The position numbers and the translations under genes were made by a program. DNA of 19,350 bases from Candidatus Dadabacteria bacterium (lineage in GTDB: Bacteria > Desulfobacterota_D > UBA1144 > Nemesobacterales > UBA2774), in the NCBI GenBank assembly GCA_020027805.1, contig JAHKKQ010000018.1, positions 1 through 19,350 of the forward strand, given 5' to 3'. Below are positions 1 to 7,196 of this stretch, in pieces; the stretch's first letter is position 1, and every line of letters starts with the position of its first letter. Under the pieces are notes generated by a model, which made no database searches, was not told the origin of the DNA, and was given only the letters and a program-made list of their open reading frames with translations.

Positions 1-656
1 CGATGAGGGAGCGCCCTTCGAGGATGGACGAGGGGATAGAGGTGCTGGAAAAGGCGCTCGGAGGGGAGAAATTCAGCTATGAGGGGAGGAGGTATAGATT
101 CGAAAACGCGAAGCTCACGCCCAAGCCCGTTCAGAACCCCATACCCTTATACGTGGGCGCCTTCGAGGAGCCCGCGATAAGGCGCGCTGGGAGGTTCGGA
201 TACCCGCTGCTCATAGGCCCCGGAAGGACTGTGGAAATGGCGAGAGACACGCTACGGTTCTATAATGACGAGGCCAGGAAATCGGGGAGAGACCCCGAGC
301 GAGTGGAGCACATACTCCTCAGGGAGACGTTCGTGGCTTCTAGCCGGAAAAAGGCTGTCGAAGGGGGGAATAAATACATAATCAGCATGTATAAATTCTA
401 CTTCTCGCTCGGTGTGAAGATGTTCGTCCGGGGAAAGCAGCTCACGGGGCTCGACGACCCGCTCTTCAAGCACCTCGCGGAAGACAGGTTCATAATCGGG
501 ACCCCTGAGGACTGTATCGGGGAGATAGAAAAGTACAGGGACGAGCTCGGAATCAAATACATAGCCTGCCGCATGGTGTTCCCGCAGGCAACCCATGAAA
601 TCATCTCCGGGCTTATCAGAACATTCGGAAAGAAAGTGATTCCGAACGTAAAGTAA
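1..656 (+). CDS. LLM-class flavin/F420-dependent oxidoreductase, 3' part
   Basis: The reading frame is open to the left window edge, so the protein is 5'-truncated; the ATG at position 3 is probably internal. About 217 C-terminal residues are visible. The segment containing EGIEVLEKAL, then FSYEGRRYRF, then PKPVQNPIPLYVG is the pattern of the middle of bacterial luciferase-like (LLM) monooxygenases, where a strand leading into the last part of the TIM barrel follows the P-x-P-IP-YVG element. The near-C-terminal GTPEDCIGEIEKYRDELGI matches the family's usual 'G(T/S)P-E-x-(I/V)' helix that closes the barrel. Members use reduced FMN or F420 to oxidise small organic substrates in the cytosol; the substrate cannot be told from sequence. 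The gene ends 64 bp before the promoter of the B12 locus and nothing ties it to that locus. Family assignment is fairly sure; the specific function is unknown. Confidence 0.8.
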   Translation, partial: MRERPSRMDEGIEVLEKALGGEKFSYEGRRYRFENAKLTPKPVQNPIPLYVGAFEEPAIRRAGRFGYPLLIGPGRTVEMARDTLRFYNDEARKSGRDPERVEHILLRETFVASSRKKAVEGGNKYIISMYKFYFSLGVKMFVRGKQLTGLDDPLFKHLAEDRFIIGTPEDCIGEIEKYRDELGIKYIACRMVFPQATHEIISGLIRTFGKKVIPNVK

Positions 657-720
657 AAATTGTAGAGAAGCACCAATTCCATGAACCTGCCGGCAATTAA
701 CCGCGCATTATTTGCCGTAC

Positions 721-749
721 TTGAATTATGACAACCGTAACGTTATGAT
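721..749 (+). promoter_or_regulatory. Sigma70-type promoter of the cobalamin riboswitch/btuB unit
   Basis: TTGAAT at 721-726 and TATGAT at 744-749 are separated by exactly 17 bp. They match the -35 and -10 consensus at four and five of six positions. The predicted start near 756 lies about 30 nt before the first paired base of the riboswitch aptamer, which is the expected arrangement. This is a motif match only. Confidence 0.55.
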
Positions 750-786
750 GTTTTTGAGATTTAAAGCTCTTTCGACAATTTATAGG

Positions 787-950
787 TATAAGGTGCTTTC
801 AGCTTAATTGGGAAATCCGGTGAGAATCCGGTGCAGCCCGCTCGCTGCTGTAAGTAGTCCTTAAAGTCCCCCGCACTATGCCACTGGAGTAATTGTTCCG
901 GGAAGGCGCAGGGGAGTCCAGAGGCTACGAGCCAGAATATCTGCCTTATA
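787..950 (+). promoter_or_regulatory. Cobalamin (B12) riboswitch aptamer
   Basis: The segment carries the conserved blocks of the cobalamin riboswitch in order: AAGGTGC near 790, GGGAA..CCGGTGAGAATCCGGTGC at about 810-834, the P5/L5 element GCAGCCCGCTCGCTGCTGTAA, GCCACTGG near 881, GGGAAGGC near 899, and the B12 box GAGCCAGAATATCTGCC at 929-945. The outer stem P1 is seven perfect pairs, TATAAGG (787-793) with CCTTATA (944-950). Family knowledge: the RNA binds adenosyl- or other cobalamins and represses downstream uptake genes. The next coding genes, btuB and B12 transport genes, agree. A hairpin at 961-985 appears to be the expression platform; its loop CGGG (971-974) can pair with CCCG (837-840) of L5, as in the known L5-L13 kissing loop. 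Confidence 0.95.
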
Positions 951-960
951 ACTGTGAATT

Positions 961-985
961 TACTTTTCTTCGGGGGGAGAAAGTA
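961..985 (+). promoter_or_regulatory. Riboswitch expression-platform hairpin holding a Shine-Dalgarno
   Basis: TACTTT (961-966) pairs with AAAGTA (980-985), and CTTC (968-971) with GGAG-side bases 976-979 (one G-U pair), leaving a G-rich loop. The GGGGGGAG ribosome-binding sequence (972-979) of the ATG at 987 therefore lies inside the hairpin. There is no U-run after it, so it is not an intrinsic terminator. This suggests control of translation rather than of transcription termination. Pairings were worked out by eye. Confidence 0.5.
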
Positions 986-986
986 A

Positions 987-1046
987 ATGGATTTGAAATC
1001 CAACCCGCCTCCCGGCTGCCGCTCGGCTGACCGGGGGTGCCCGTGA
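987..1046 (+). CDS. Short upstream ORF (19 codons) coupled to btuB
   Basis: An ATG at 987 stands 7 nt after GGGGGGAG (972-979), a far better ribosome-binding site than any before btuB. The frame encodes MDLKSNPPPGCRSADRGCP and its TGA (1044-1046) overlaps the GTG (1043-1045) that I favour as the btuB start. A hairpin of CTCCCGG (1009-1015) with CCGGGGG (1031-1037) would hide the weak G-rich site of btuB, and ribosomes on this ORF would open it. I infer a leader peptide whose translation, rather than whose product, matters: the riboswitch would gate this ORF and btuB would follow by coupling. It could also be fortuitous; the peptide resembles nothing I recognise. Confidence 0.4.
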   Translation: MDLKSNPPPGCRSADRGCP

Positions 1047-2923
1047 CAAAAGCTTTCTTATCGGCTCTTCTAGTAATCTTCGCCGTACCCGCTCTGGCTC
1101 AGGAGGACGAAGGAGAAACCCTCGAGGAGATCGTCGTCGAGGACACTCCGATAGCGCCGCCCCTCGATTACCCGTCCGCATTTTCGACAGTGATAGACCT
1201 CGACGAGTTTCAGGGGGAGTACAACACCGCCTCCGAGATCCTCTCGTTCTCTCCGGGCGTCGTCGTCCGCGACTTCGGGGGGTTCGGACAATTGAAGACC
1301 ATGTCGATAAGGGGCTCGTCGAACGACCAGGTGGTGATACTCCTCGACGGGATGAGGCTCAACAACCCCATAGGCGGAGGCGTCGACCTCTCCACGATAC
1401 CCGTCGGCTACGTGGACAGGTTCGAAATCATACGGGGCGGTGCTTCCGCGTTCGCGGGCACGGATGCGATAGGCGGGGTGGTCAACATCGTCACGAAGAA
1501 AACGGATAAGCCGTTTACGTTCGGCTCGGTTACATACGGCTCTTACGAGACGTTTGGATTCAACGCATCGAGGGCGCAAAAGCTCGGAAACTTCAGCTAC
1601 CTCGTCTCGTTCACGCACGCGCAGAGCAAAGGGGATTTTAAGTTCAAATCGGTCAACGACCTCATACTGACCCGGATCAACAACCAGTTCCACTCCGAGA
1701 GCTTCCTCGCCAAGGCCGCGTACGACGCGGGGAACGGCTGGCAGATAGAGATGCTGAACGAATTCTTCTACGACAACAGGGGTGTCCCGGGCTTGGGGGA
1801 ATTCCAGCAGCCCGACGCAGAGCAGAAAGATCTACGCAACCTTACGGGCATAAATATATCCAAGGAAGAATTCATAAGACCCGATATCGACCTCGACATA
1901 CAGATATTCAACCGGTTCGACGACCTCAAATTCACAAACCCGGAGCCGACTGTCGGGCTGCCCATCGACACGCTCAGCAAAACCTATTCGTTCGGTATAA
2001 ACCCCCAGGTAACGTGGTTCGGCCCGTACAACCAGGTGTTCACGTTCGCAACAGAGCTCAGGGAGGAGTTTCTCGAGAACGGCGATTACGGGAACCCGGA
2101 CAGGTTCACGTTCAGCCTGTTCGCAGCAGACGAAATAAACCTGTTCGACGACATGATAGTCTTAAACCCGGTCATACGGTACGACCTCTGGAGCACGAGA
2201 CAGGAATCGACAACGACAGACTCGGGAGTCTCGGCCAGATTGGGGGTTATCGTCACGCCCCTCGACTACCTGTCGTTCAAGGCCAACGCGGGGCGCTCCT
2301 ACAGGGCTCCGAGCTTCGGGGAGCTCTTCTTCCCGAACGAAGGGTTCATCAGGGGGAACCCCGACCTCAAGCCCGAGACCGCTTACGACTTCGATATAGG
2401 GTTTATCCTGTCCCACCCGCGCGCCGCGCTCGAAGTCACGTACTTCAGGAGTCACATAGACGACCTTATCCTGTTCGTATTTATCAGCGCGCAGACCATA
2501 GAGCCCCAGAACGTGGGGAACGTGAACGAGCAGGGGATAGAAACTAGTCTCGTTCTCAGGCCGTTTAAATATTTCGAACTCTTCGCCGGATACACGTTCC
2601 TCGACGGTGAGATAGACGAGACCGGGGCGCAGCTTCCGGGAAGGCCGAGGAACAAGTTCGACTTGAGAGCGGTATTCGATCTAAACTATGTATCCCTCTT
2701 CTGGGAAACGCATTACGTGGACAGGATCCCTGTAAGCGCCTTCCCGGATTCGAAGACGACGCCCGCCCGGACCACATATGACATAGGCGCAAAGGCGGAG
2801 TGGAAAAAATTATTTTTCACGTTTGAGATAAAGAACCTGCTCAACAACCTCGACGTGAGGGATGCGCTCGATTTCCCCCTGCCGGGCAGGACTTACTTTG
2901 CGACGGCCGGGATTAATTTCTGA
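1043..2923 (+). CDS. btuB: TonB-dependent outer-membrane cobalamin receptor (BtuB-like)
   Basis: The protein (626 residues from GTG 1043; 628 from GTG 1037) is close to the usual BtuB length. A 19-residue signal peptide ends PALA before QEDEG. A TonB-box-like stretch (ETLEEIVVED) follows. The plug domain, about residues 40-150, shows the typical SPGVVVRDFGG, MSIRGSSNDQVVILLDGMRL and IEIIRGG-type elements (here FEIIRGGASAFAGTDAIGG). The rest is a 22-strand barrel ending in the outer-membrane C-terminal aromatic, GINF. BtuB binds cobalamin at the surface and moves it to the periplasm with TonB energy. Specificity for B12 rather than a siderophore rests on the cobalamin riboswitch directly upstream and on the BtuFCD-type genes downstream. 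I prefer GTG 1043 because it overlaps the stop of the upstream ORF and has GGGGG 5 nt before it; GTG 1037 has no site. The propeller lipoprotein gene follows after 45 bp. Confidence 0.9.
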   Translation: MTKAFLSALLVIFAVPALAQEDEGETLEEIVVEDTPIAPPLDYPSAFSTVIDLDEFQGEYNTASEILSFSPGVVVRDFGGFGQLKTMSIRGSSNDQVVILLDGMRLNNPIGGGVDLSTIPVGYVDRFEIIRGGASAFAGTDAIGGVVNIVTKKTDKPFTFGSVTYGSYETFGFNASRAQKLGNFSYLVSFTHAQSKGDFKFKSVNDLILTRINNQFHSESFLAKAAYDAGNGWQIEMLNEFFYDNRGVPGLGEFQQPDAEQKDLRNLTGINISKEEFIRPDIDLDIQIFNRFDDLKFTNPEPTVGLPIDTLSKTYSFGINPQVTWFGPYNQVFTFATELREEFLENGDYGNPDRFTFSLFAADEINLFDDMIVLNPVIRYDLWSTRQESTTTDSGVSARLGVIVTPLDYLSFKANAGRSYRAPSFGELFFPNEGFIRGNPDLKPETAYDFDIGFILSHPRAALEVTYFRSHIDDLILFVFISAQTIEPQNVGNVNEQGIETSLVLRPFKYFELFAGYTFLDGEIDETGAQLPGRPRNKFDLRAVFDLNYVSLFWETHYVDRIPVSAFPDSKTTPARTTYDIGAKAEWKKLFFTFEIKNLLNNLDVRDALDFPLPGRTYFATAGINF

Positions 2924-2968
2924 AAGAGACTAAAAATAGATGAACAACCATCAAAGGAGGACACAGAC

Positions 2969-4468
2969 ATGAAGACATTATTATCTTTCCTATTATTCGC
3001 TCTGACCTGCCTCGCACTAGCTTCTTGCGACGAAACGGGGGGAGGAGGCGGGTTTATCCCCACGGGCAGCATACTCGCGGTCGCCGAGAAAGCGGGCTCA
3101 GAAGAAACGATAAAAGTCGGCGGGCTTCCGGGATCGGTGCCTCCGGGGAGCACGGTAGAGGTAACGGACATCGATACCGGACAGACCAAGACCACAACGG
3201 GGGCTTCCGACGGGAGCTTCGACCCGACCTTCACAGGGGATACGGACGATTCTTTTAATGTGGTCGTGACGGACGGCGGTGAGGTAATAGAAGACATCGT
3301 AATCGGCGTTACGCTCCTCTCGGACTCAGTCGAGGAGAATCTCGCCAAGCTCGGAAGCGTCCCGGCGGACATCGAAATCCGGGGTGACAGGGCGTACGTC
3401 GTAAACGGTTTCTCGGACAACATACAGGTATTCGACCTGAACCAGAACCCCCCAGACCTGATTGGAACAATCGTTGTCCCGCCCAATTCAAATCCGATAG
3501 ATATTGCATTTCTCGACGACACTCACGCATTTGTGGCCAACAACGCCGGTCAAAGCGTAGCACGCCTGAATGTACAGACACGCGTCTGCGAGACGCTTAT
3601 AGTGAGGGCCGGCCAGGGAGGGACTACAGTGCCGTGTCAGAGCGTAATCACAGTAGCCGGGATGACGTTTGAGGACCCGGTAAGCGTAGCCGTGACTAAC
3701 GGAAGGGTGTATGTGACGAATAATAATCTCGATGAGAACTTCGAGCCCGCGGGGAACGGATTCATCTCAATTCTCAACGCTGCGAATAACCAGTTCATTA
3801 CTACTGTAGAAGCTTCGGGCGCAAATACAACAAGCATGGCCGTCATAGGCAATACTTTGTATGCCGTGAATAACGGAGCTGTGCTTTTCGACGCTGATAC
3901 AAACGAATTCACATGCGACGTCGATTTTCCGCCCTCGATCGATCTCGTCAACACCCAGACGAATTCGATATTCGACAATATCCCTATTCCGCTCAGCCCG
4001 GAGAACCCGACCGTCTGCCTGCCTAACCCGCTCGTAGCGACGCCTGACGGGAGGTTCGGGTATACGGGCCTGGGACTCGTCGGTGCGCTGCTCAAAATTG
4101 ACCTGCAGACCGGGGAGGTGATAAACGGCACTGACAACCCGATCGTATTAACCAACCTCGATTCGCTGAATTTAACGGCCGACATAGCAATCAGAGACGA
4201 CCTGCTGTTCGCAACTCTGTTTGGCACGGACCAGATTGCCGTAGTCGATACGGACAATGACGAAGTGAACCCGTTCCCGTATATAGCCCCGTTTCCGGCC
4301 GGCATAAGGGCGTTCGATCCCGGATCGAACTTTTTCGACGGCGTGCAGTCGCTGGCGATAAGGCCGGGGGTGCCGGGCGTCAATTTCACGGGGCCCGACA
4401 TATTCTTCATCACGGGCATCAGCGAGCAGCTGGGCTCGGTAGATTCAACGCTCGGGTTAGCCGAATAA
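2969..4468 (+). CDS. Beta-propeller lipoprotein next to BtuB (YncE-like; BtuG-like candidate)
   Basis: A strong AGGAGG site precedes ATG 2969. The N-terminus is a lipoprotein signal with lipobox L-A-S-C and lipidated Cys20, followed by a Gly-rich linker. Residues about 45-115 look like a small beta-sandwich (PGSTVEVTDIDTGQTKTTT..). From about 120 to 499 there are repeated blade motifs such as PADIEIRGDRAYVVNGFSDN, PIDIAFLDDTHAFVANN, PVSVAVTNGRVYVTNNN and TSMAVIGNTLYAVNNGAV, the signature of YncE/SMP-type seven-bladed propellers. Four further cysteines fall as two pairs, 207/223 and 316/350, each flanking an insertion, perhaps disulfides. Lying 45 bp after btuB under a cobalamin riboswitch, it may capture or hand over corrinoids, as the propeller lipoprotein BtuG does in Bacteroides; that is inference. 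Asp follows Cys20, which in E. coli keeps lipoproteins in the inner membrane, so surface location is uncertain. Confidence 0.75.
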   Translation: MKTLLSFLLFALTCLALASCDETGGGGGFIPTGSILAVAEKAGSEETIKVGGLPGSVPPGSTVEVTDIDTGQTKTTTGASDGSFDPTFTGDTDDSFNVVVTDGGEVIEDIVIGVTLLSDSVEENLAKLGSVPADIEIRGDRAYVVNGFSDNIQVFDLNQNPPDLIGTIVVPPNSNPIDIAFLDDTHAFVANNAGQSVARLNVQTRVCETLIVRAGQGGTTVPCQSVITVAGMTFEDPVSVAVTNGRVYVTNNNLDENFEPAGNGFISILNAANNQFITTVEASGANTTSMAVIGNTLYAVNNGAVLFDADTNEFTCDVDFPPSIDLVNTQTNSIFDNIPIPLSPENPTVCLPNPLVATPDGRFGYTGLGLVGALLKIDLQTGEVINGTDNPIVLTNLDSLNLTADIAIRDDLLFATLFGTDQIAVVDTDNDEVNPFPYIAPFPAGIRAFDPGSNFFDGVQSLAIRPGVPGVNFTGPDIFFITGISEQLGSVDSTLGLAE

Positions 4469-4474
4469 CCGGGT

Positions 4475-4503
4475 TTGCATATATATCCAAAGCCGTTAAT
4501 GAT
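4475..4503 (+). promoter_or_regulatory. Possible promoter for the btuF-btuF-btuD-btuC genes
   Basis: TTGCAT (4475-4480) and AATGAT (4498-4503) are 17 bp apart, each with four of six consensus matches. A separate GATAAT at 4501-4506 has a good -10 but no -35. The 97-bp gap here is the largest inside the B12 locus, so an internal promoter is plausible but unproven. Confidence 0.3.
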
Positions 4504-4532
4504 AATTGTACGGGGAGACGGGCATTGCCCCC

Positions 4533-4556
4533 TCTCCCCGGAATTATCCGGGGAGG
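4533..4556 (+). promoter_or_regulatory. GC-rich hairpin covering the ribosome-binding site of the next gene
   Basis: CTCCCCGG (4534-4541) pairs perfectly with CCGGGGAG (4548-4555) around the loop AATTAT. The right arm contains GGGGAGG (4550-4556), the only Shine-Dalgarno sequence for ATG 4566. No U-run follows, so termination is unlikely; the structure could lower or regulate translation. Confidence 0.45.
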
Positions 4557-4565
4557 CGTACAATA

Positions 4566-5513
4566 ATGCGCATATGTTCATTCCTTCCGAGCACGACCGA
4601 GATACTTTACGACCTCGGCCTGGGGGAGAGCCTCACGGGCGTGACACACGAATGCGATTATCCGCCCGAAGCCAGGGAAAAGAAGAGGGTCATCATGAGC
4701 TTCATAGACCCAGGGAAACTGTCGAGCCGCGAGATAGACGAGCTAGTGAGCAGGAACGCTGCCCTAGGCAAAAGCACGTACCTCATAGACAGGGACGCGC
4801 TTATAGAGGCCGACCCCGACCTCATCCTTACGCAGGAGCTCTGCCAAGTGTGCGCGGTCTCGGGTAACGAGGTCACGGAGGCAGTGGAGGCGCTCGGGAA
4901 GAACCCCGAGATCATTTCACTCGAACCGAGGACGTTAAGCGAGATAATGGATACCATACTCATCATAGGCGAGGCTACGGGTGCCGGGGAAAGAGCGCGG
5001 GAAGTCACGGAAAAGCTCGCGCACAGGATAGAGAGGGTGAGGTCGCTCACGGGGGATACGAGAGACCGCCCGAGGGTCTTCTGCATGGAGTGGCTCGACC
5101 CGCCGTATGTGGCGGGACACTGGGTGCCGGAGATGGTCGAGATAGCCGGCGGCTCCTGCGGTATAGGGAAAGCCGGCGAGCCTTCCTTCAAGGTATCCTG
5201 GAAGGAGATCGCGGACTTCGCCCCCCAGATGCTTTTCATAATGCCGTGCGGCTACGATGTAGAAAAAACCCTGGGCGAGATCGAAACACTGACGAAGCAC
5301 GACGAGTGGTTTTCACTCCCATCGACGGGCAAGGGGCAGATCTACATATTCGACGCGAATTCTTATTTCAGCAGGCCCGGGCCGAGGGTCGTGGACGGGC
5401 TCGAGGTACTGGCAAAAACCATCCACCCTGAATTGATGAAGAGCTACGAGCCTCCGCCCGATGCAGTCGTTAACCTGAGAAACTATATGCAGTTCGAATT
5501 GTTCCTGGGATAA
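4566..5513 (+). CDS. Signal-less BtuF-like cobalamin-binding protein
   Basis: The 315-residue protein belongs to the TroA/BtuF helical-backbone binding-protein family (PF01497 type). It begins at once with the family's first strand, MRICSFLPSTTEILYDLGLG, followed by GVTHECDYP (residues 26-33), ADPDLILTQELC, the CxxC motif CQVC (93-96), EWLDPPYVAGHWVPEMVEIAGG and MPCGYD. There is no signal peptide, and none appears in the upstream frame, so it should act in the cytosol. At least seven cysteines fit a reducing compartment. ATG 4566 is chosen because GGGGAGG lies 9 nt upstream and the fold starts there; longer starts add only unstructured residues. The stop is 2 bp before the exported BtuF gene. 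Such signal-less relatives are usually annotated as cobalamin-binding proteins. Its role, perhaps intracellular corrinoid handling, is inferred from context only. Confidence 0.75.
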   Translation: MRICSFLPSTTEILYDLGLGESLTGVTHECDYPPEAREKKRVIMSFIDPGKLSSREIDELVSRNAALGKSTYLIDRDALIEADPDLILTQELCQVCAVSGNEVTEAVEALGKNPEIISLEPRTLSEIMDTILIIGEATGAGERAREVTEKLAHRIERVRSLTGDTRDRPRVFCMEWLDPPYVAGHWVPEMVEIAGGSCGIGKAGEPSFKVSWKEIADFAPQMLFIMPCGYDVEKTLGEIETLTKHDEWFSLPSTGKGQIYIFDANSYFSRPGPRVVDGLEVLAKTIHPELMKSYEPPPDAVVNLRNYMQFELFLG

Positions 5514-5515
5514 AA

Positions 5516-6397
5516 ATGATTAAAAAAACCTTATTAAGAATTATCATCCTCTCCGTCTTGCCGGCGTCGTTTCTGAGCGCTCATGCTGCAGAGAAGCCCG
5601 AGCGCATAGTTTCCCTCTCCCCCAACCTGACACACATGATCTACGCCCTCGGGGAGCTGGATAAGGTGGTGGGGGTGACCCTATATTCGGACTTCCCGCC
5701 CAGGGCCAAAGAGCTGCCAAGCGTGGGGGGCTGGATCAACCCCAACTACGAGGCGATACTCGCGCTGAGGCCGGACCTGGTCATTCTCATGAGGGACCAG
5801 GACACCATATTCGGGGCTAAAATCAGGGAGCTCGGCTTGAAGACCCTCGTTACGGACAGCAACGATTCCGTAAAGGACATACTGAAGACGATCACGCTCC
5901 TCGGAGAGGTGCTGGGTAAAGGGGCGGAGGCGGAGAGGATAGTCTCGGATATCGAATCTACGCTTGACAGAATCAGGCGGAGTACCGACGGGGTGCCCAG
6001 GAAAAAGGTGCTGCTCGTCGTCGGAAGGAATCCGGGGACACTCGAGGACATATACGCCATCGGCAGGAACAACTACATAAACGAGCTGATAGAGCTTGCC
6101 GGTGGGGAAAACGCGGTAGAGAATACGAGGCTCTCTATAAAGATAACGAAAGAGGCGGTTCTAACGCTCGACCCGGACGTTATTATCGAGATAAACCACG
6201 AAAAGTTCGACAAAGAGGCCGAAATACTGGGCATCTGGAGCACGCTCGGCCAGTCTAGGGCAGTGAGGGACGGACAGGTATATATCCTGCCGAGCACAGT
6301 CGTCCTCCATCCGAGCCAGACTATAGTCGAGGGCGCAAAGGTGCTGACGGAAGTGCTGCATCCCGAGCTCAAGGATAATCATGCAAACGATTATTGA
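5516..6397 (+). CDS. btuF: Periplasmic cobalamin-binding protein of the ABC importer
   Basis: 293 residues, with a Sec signal peptide of about 24 residues ending SAHA before AEKPERIVSL. The mature part shows the BtuF pattern: RIVSLSPNLTHMIYALGELDKVVGVT, then SVGGWINPNYEAILALRPDLV at about residues 65-90, a long linking helix near 115-145, and the second lobe with IYAIGRNNYINELIELAGGENA and DPDVIIEINHE. Family knowledge: such proteins bind vitamin B12 between two lobes and dock on BtuC. The gene starts 2 bp after the signal-less homologue and its last 17 bp overlap the ATPase gene, so the three are surely co-translated. Substrate (cobalamin rather than a siderophore) is deduced from the locus. 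Confidence 0.87.
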   Translation: MIKKTLLRIIILSVLPASFLSAHAAEKPERIVSLSPNLTHMIYALGELDKVVGVTLYSDFPPRAKELPSVGGWINPNYEAILALRPDLVILMRDQDTIFGAKIRELGLKTLVTDSNDSVKDILKTITLLGEVLGKGAEAERIVSDIESTLDRIRRSTDGVPRKKVLLVVGRNPGTLEDIYAIGRNNYINELIELAGGENAVENTRLSIKITKEAVLTLDPDVIIEINHEKFDKEAEILGIWSTLGQSRAVRDGQVYILPSTVVLHPSQTIVEGAKVLTEVLHPELKDNHANDY

Positions 6398-7154
6398 GTG
6401 CAGAGGGGTCTCCTTCTCCTACGGCGCGGGAGAAATCCTGAGAGATATAAACCTCTCCCTCGGCAAGGGCAGGATGTTCGGGATTCTGGGGGCGAACGGG
6501 GCAGGAAAATCGACACTCCTTAAAATACTCATGGGAATCCTGAAGGCGCAGAGGGGGAGCGTTCTGTTTAACGACAAGCCGCTTCAGGGCTACGACAGAA
6601 GGGAGATCGCGAAGAGGATCGCTTACATCCCGCAGGACCCTGTGTTCGCTTTCCCGTTCACCGTATCGGAAGTAATCCTCATGGGCAGGGCCCCGTATAT
6701 AGGGAGGTTCGAGTTCGAAAGGGAGATAGACCTTGAGGCCGCGAAGAGGGCGATGGATACCGTCGGAATCTCTCATCTGAAGGACAGGCTCATCACCGAG
6801 ACCTCATCGGGGGAAAGACAGCTCGCGTCCATAGCGAGGGCGCTCGTGCAGGAGCCCCAAGTGATGATACTCGACGAGCCCGCCACTTTTCTCGACATCA
6901 AGCACAGGAACGAAATCATGAACCTGCTCCGGAAGCTCAGAGAAGAGCACGGGATACTGATTATCGCGGCAACGCACGATATATTCACGGCATTATTTTA
7001 TTTCGATGAAATAATTATGATTAAAAACGGGAGCGTCTTCGCAAACGGCAGCTCGGAGACGGTTATAAACAGGGAGAACCTGAGCTCGCTCTACGGAATA
7101 GACGTCACGGTCAGGAGGGAAGGCGGAAAGGTTTTCATCTACCCCGGAGATTGA
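6381..7154 (+). CDS. btuD: ABC transporter ATP-binding protein, FecE/BtuD type
   Basis: 257 residues, normal for this family. Walker A is GANGAGKST (37-45), the Q-loop lies in IPQDPVFAFPF, the signature is SSGERQ (142-147, replacing the usual LSGGQ-type sequence), Walker B is VMILDEP (161-167), and the switch histidine is His199 in AATHD. It drives import of the corrinoid through the membrane permease. ATG 6381 overlaps the end of btuF by 17 bp, which indicates translational coupling. All catalytic motifs are intact. The FecE/HmuV/BtuD group cannot be separated by motif alone; B12 is assigned from the neighbours. Confidence 0.88.
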   Translation: MQTIIECRGVSFSYGAGEILRDINLSLGKGRMFGILGANGAGKSTLLKILMGILKAQRGSVLFNDKPLQGYDRREIAKRIAYIPQDPVFAFPFTVSEVILMGRAPYIGRFEFEREIDLEAAKRAMDTVGISHLKDRLITETSSGERQLASIARALVQEPQVMILDEPATFLDIKHRNEIMNLLRKLREEHGILIIAATHDIFTALFYFDEIIMIKNGSVFANGSSETVINRENLSSLYGIDVTVRREGGKVFIYPGD

Positions 7155-7155
7155 T

Positions 7156-7187
7156 CGGGGAAGGGAGTCACTAACCAGGCTTTCCCG
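7156..7187 (+). other. Intercistronic hairpin between btuD and btuC
   Basis: CGGGGAAG (7156-7163) can pair with CTTTCCCG (7180-7187), eight pairs with one G-U, around a 16-nt loop. It occupies most of the 42-bp gap. There is no U-run. It might stabilise the mRNA or tune btuC translation. Confidence 0.35.
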
Positions 7188-7196
7188 GCAACACAC

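Noticed and set aside
657..720. Terminator after the LLM oxidoreductase
   Set aside because: Only the 8-bp palindrome TGCCGGCA (688-695) is seen, with no usable loop or U-run.
2014..2547. A 177-codon plus-strand frame inside btuB
   Set aside because: Arg/Pro-rich shadow of the receptor in another frame, without a plausible start context.
4469..4565. A second cobalamin riboswitch before the importer genes
   Set aside because: No B12-box or other conserved blocks are present; only a hairpin and weak promoter-like hexamers.
3637..4581. A 314-codon open frame on the minus strand across the propeller lipoprotein
   Set aside because: The sense frame has a signal, lipobox, blade repeats and a strong ribosome-binding site; the antisense frame has no recognisable feature.
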